Shown here: piece after piece, positions 5,521 to 6,502 of the stretch
Layout: each line of letters opens with the position of its first letter
Numbering within the stretch: position 1 is the first letter of the stretch
Assembly (NCBI GenBank): GCA_016931365.1
Contig: JAFGEY010000397.1
Span: forward strand, 1-6,502
Origin: Anaerolineae bacterium
GTDB lineage: Bacteria > Chloroflexota > Anaerolineae > JAFGEY01
Direction of reading: 5' to 3'
Length of the DNA: 6,502 nucleotides
Notes under the pieces: generated by a model
Told to the model about the DNA's origin: nothing
What the model saw: the letters and a program-made list of their open reading frames with translations, nothing else
Database searches by the model: none
Translations under genes and position numbers: made by a program

Positions 5521-6502
5521 GGGTATATCAGACGACAAGTGGTTTCTGGGCATCGACCTGGGCGGAACCAAAATCGGCACAGGGCTGGTCAACCGCGCCG
5601 GGGTGGTTCGAGCCGAGGACTATCGTCCGACCGAGGTGCTCCAGGGGCAGGAGGCCGTTATCGAGCGGATGATCAAAGCCGCGCGCGAGGTCATCGCTCA
5701 TTCTGGTATGCTGCGCGAGCAGGTCGAGGCCGTTGGCATCGGCGCGCCAGGGCCGATGAACATCCCCGAGGGTGTGCTCATCGAGCCGCCCAACCTGCCC
5801 GGTTGGCGCGACGTCCCCATCCGGAAAATCATCCAGGATGCGCTGGGCATTCCAACCTATCTGGAGAATGATGCCAACGCGGCGGGGATCGGCGAGTATT
5901 TGTACGGCGCGGGGCGAGGCACACGGCATATGATTTACGTCACCGTCAGCACGGGCATCGGCGGCGGGCTGATCCTCGACGGCAAAATCTATCATGGCAC
6001 GGTCGGCGGGGCGGGCGAGATCGGTCACACAACCATATTGCCGCACGGCCCACACTGCGGGTGCGGCAACCGGGGCTGTCTGGAGGCGATGGCTTCCGGC
6101 ACGGCGATCGCCCGCGAGGGGCAAGATCTGGTCGATCGCGGTGTGCCGACCCTGCTGGCGCAGATCGTCCGCGATCGACCCTACGCAGTGACGGCTAAGG
6201 ATGTGGTTGAGGCAATGAATCAGGGCGACGGCTATGCGCGGGACATCATCGAACAAGCGATGAACTATCTTGGTATAGGGATGGCCAGCCTGGTCAATCT
6301 GTTCAACCCACAGATGATCGTCATCGGCGGCGGACTGACTAACATCGGCGACCTGCTGCTAGAGCCGGTCAAACGAGGCATCGATCTGCATGCCTTTCCT
6401 TCGGCCGGGCAATATATTCAGATCCGGCTGGCCGAGTTGGGCGATCAGGTCGGCATTGTCGGCGCGGCCGGCGCGGCGATGATGGCGACCGGGTTTGTGT
6501 AA
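5510..6502 (+). CDS. ROK-family sugar kinase (glucokinase-like)
   Basis: This complete 330-residue kinase has its TAA as the last three bases of the window. ROK kinases phosphorylate glucose or another hexose (some act on fructose, N-acetylmannosamine or N-acetylglucosamine) with ATP in the cytoplasm. The phosphate loop is GIDLGGTKIG (Asp16). PNLPGW (95-99) and ENDANAAG (Asn120, catalytic-base Asp121) follow. The ROK signature region (GIGGGLILDGKIYHG) leads to GEIGH (Glu170, His173) and the zinc site CGCGNRGC (Cys183, Cys185, Cys190). Near the C-terminus NPQMIVIGGGL completes the ATP fold. All sugar- and zinc-binding residues are present and the length is usual, so activity is likely; PNLPGW favours glucokinase but specificity is not proven. 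There is no N-terminal HTH, so it is an enzyme and not a ROK repressor. The start at 5510 has GAGG (5498-5501) eight bases upstream; 5513 is an alternative. It lies 27 bases after the amidohydrolase gene, probably in one operon. Confidence 0.94.
   Translation: MMRRGISDDKWFLGIDLGGTKIGTGLVNRAGVVRAEDYRPTEVLQGQEAVIERMIKAAREVIAHSGMLREQVEAVGIGAPGPMNIPEGVLIEPPNLPGWRDVPIRKIIQDALGIPTYLENDANAAGIGEYLYGAGRGTRHMIYVTVSTGIGGGLILDGKIYHGTVGGAGEIGHTTILPHGPHCGCGNRGCLEAMASGTAIAREGQDLVDRGVPTLLAQIVRDRPYAVTAKDVVEAMNQGDGYARDIIEQAMNYLGIGMASLVNLFNPQMIVIGGGLTNIGDLLLEPVKRGIDLHAFPSAGQYIQIRLAELGDQVGIVGAAGAAMMATGFV

Noticed and set aside
5528..6256. Minus-strand open frame of 242 codons opposite the ROK kinase
   Set aside because: It is antisense to a fully motif-supported gene, has no ribosome site seen and no domain recognisable.
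1..6502. tRNA or rRNA genes, CRISPR arrays, transposases or phage genes
   Set aside because: No cloverleaf-like sequence, regularly spaced repeats or transposase motifs were seen on either strand.

Overview
The window is GC-rich bacterial DNA with two divergent gene blocks around a promoter region at about 3245-3517. The long AspRS with a GAD domain, the large MtaD-like amidohydrolase, the ROK sugar kinase and the GH2 glycosidase fit a free-living heterotroph. The style of the proteins and of the short intergenic repeats reminds me of Chloroflexota (Anaerolineae or Caldilineae). That placement is an impression from sequence character and was not tested by a search.

Leftward block (minus strand): aspS (1484-3244) is followed, after a 104-base gap holding a strong inverted repeat, by a glycoside hydrolase family 2 gene that runs off the left edge. 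Its catalytic acid/base is inside the window, but the nucleophile region lies beyond the edge. aspS has a consensus-like promoter at 3309-3337, a possible second promoter at 3373-3402, and a perfect 10-bp stem-loop at the very start of the predicted transcript.

Rightward block (plus strand): a strong extended -10 promoter (3420-3447) drives a two-gene unit. The first gene (3518-5482) encodes a 654-residue protein. Its N-terminal two thirds is an MTA/SAH-deaminase-like amidohydrolase with an intact metal site, and its last ~190 residues look like a CYTH (triphosphate tunnel) domain with several altered active-site positions. The second gene (5510-6502) is a complete ROK-family sugar kinase with a zinc-binding CxCx4C motif. 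The 27-base gap between them contains a 17-bp tandem duplication that copies the Shine-Dalgarno and start codons, leaving a six-codon mini-ORF whose stop overlaps the kinase start.

The most notable item is the amidohydrolase-CYTH fusion: a nucleoside-deaminase scaffold joined to what looks like a degenerate triphosphate-binding domain, co-transcribed with a sugar kinase. The other unusual features are small: the duplicated translation start, the aspS leader hairpin, the two-way intergenic inverted repeat, and an in-frame heptamer repeat inside the glycosidase. No RNA genes, transposases, CRISPR arrays or phage genes were seen.
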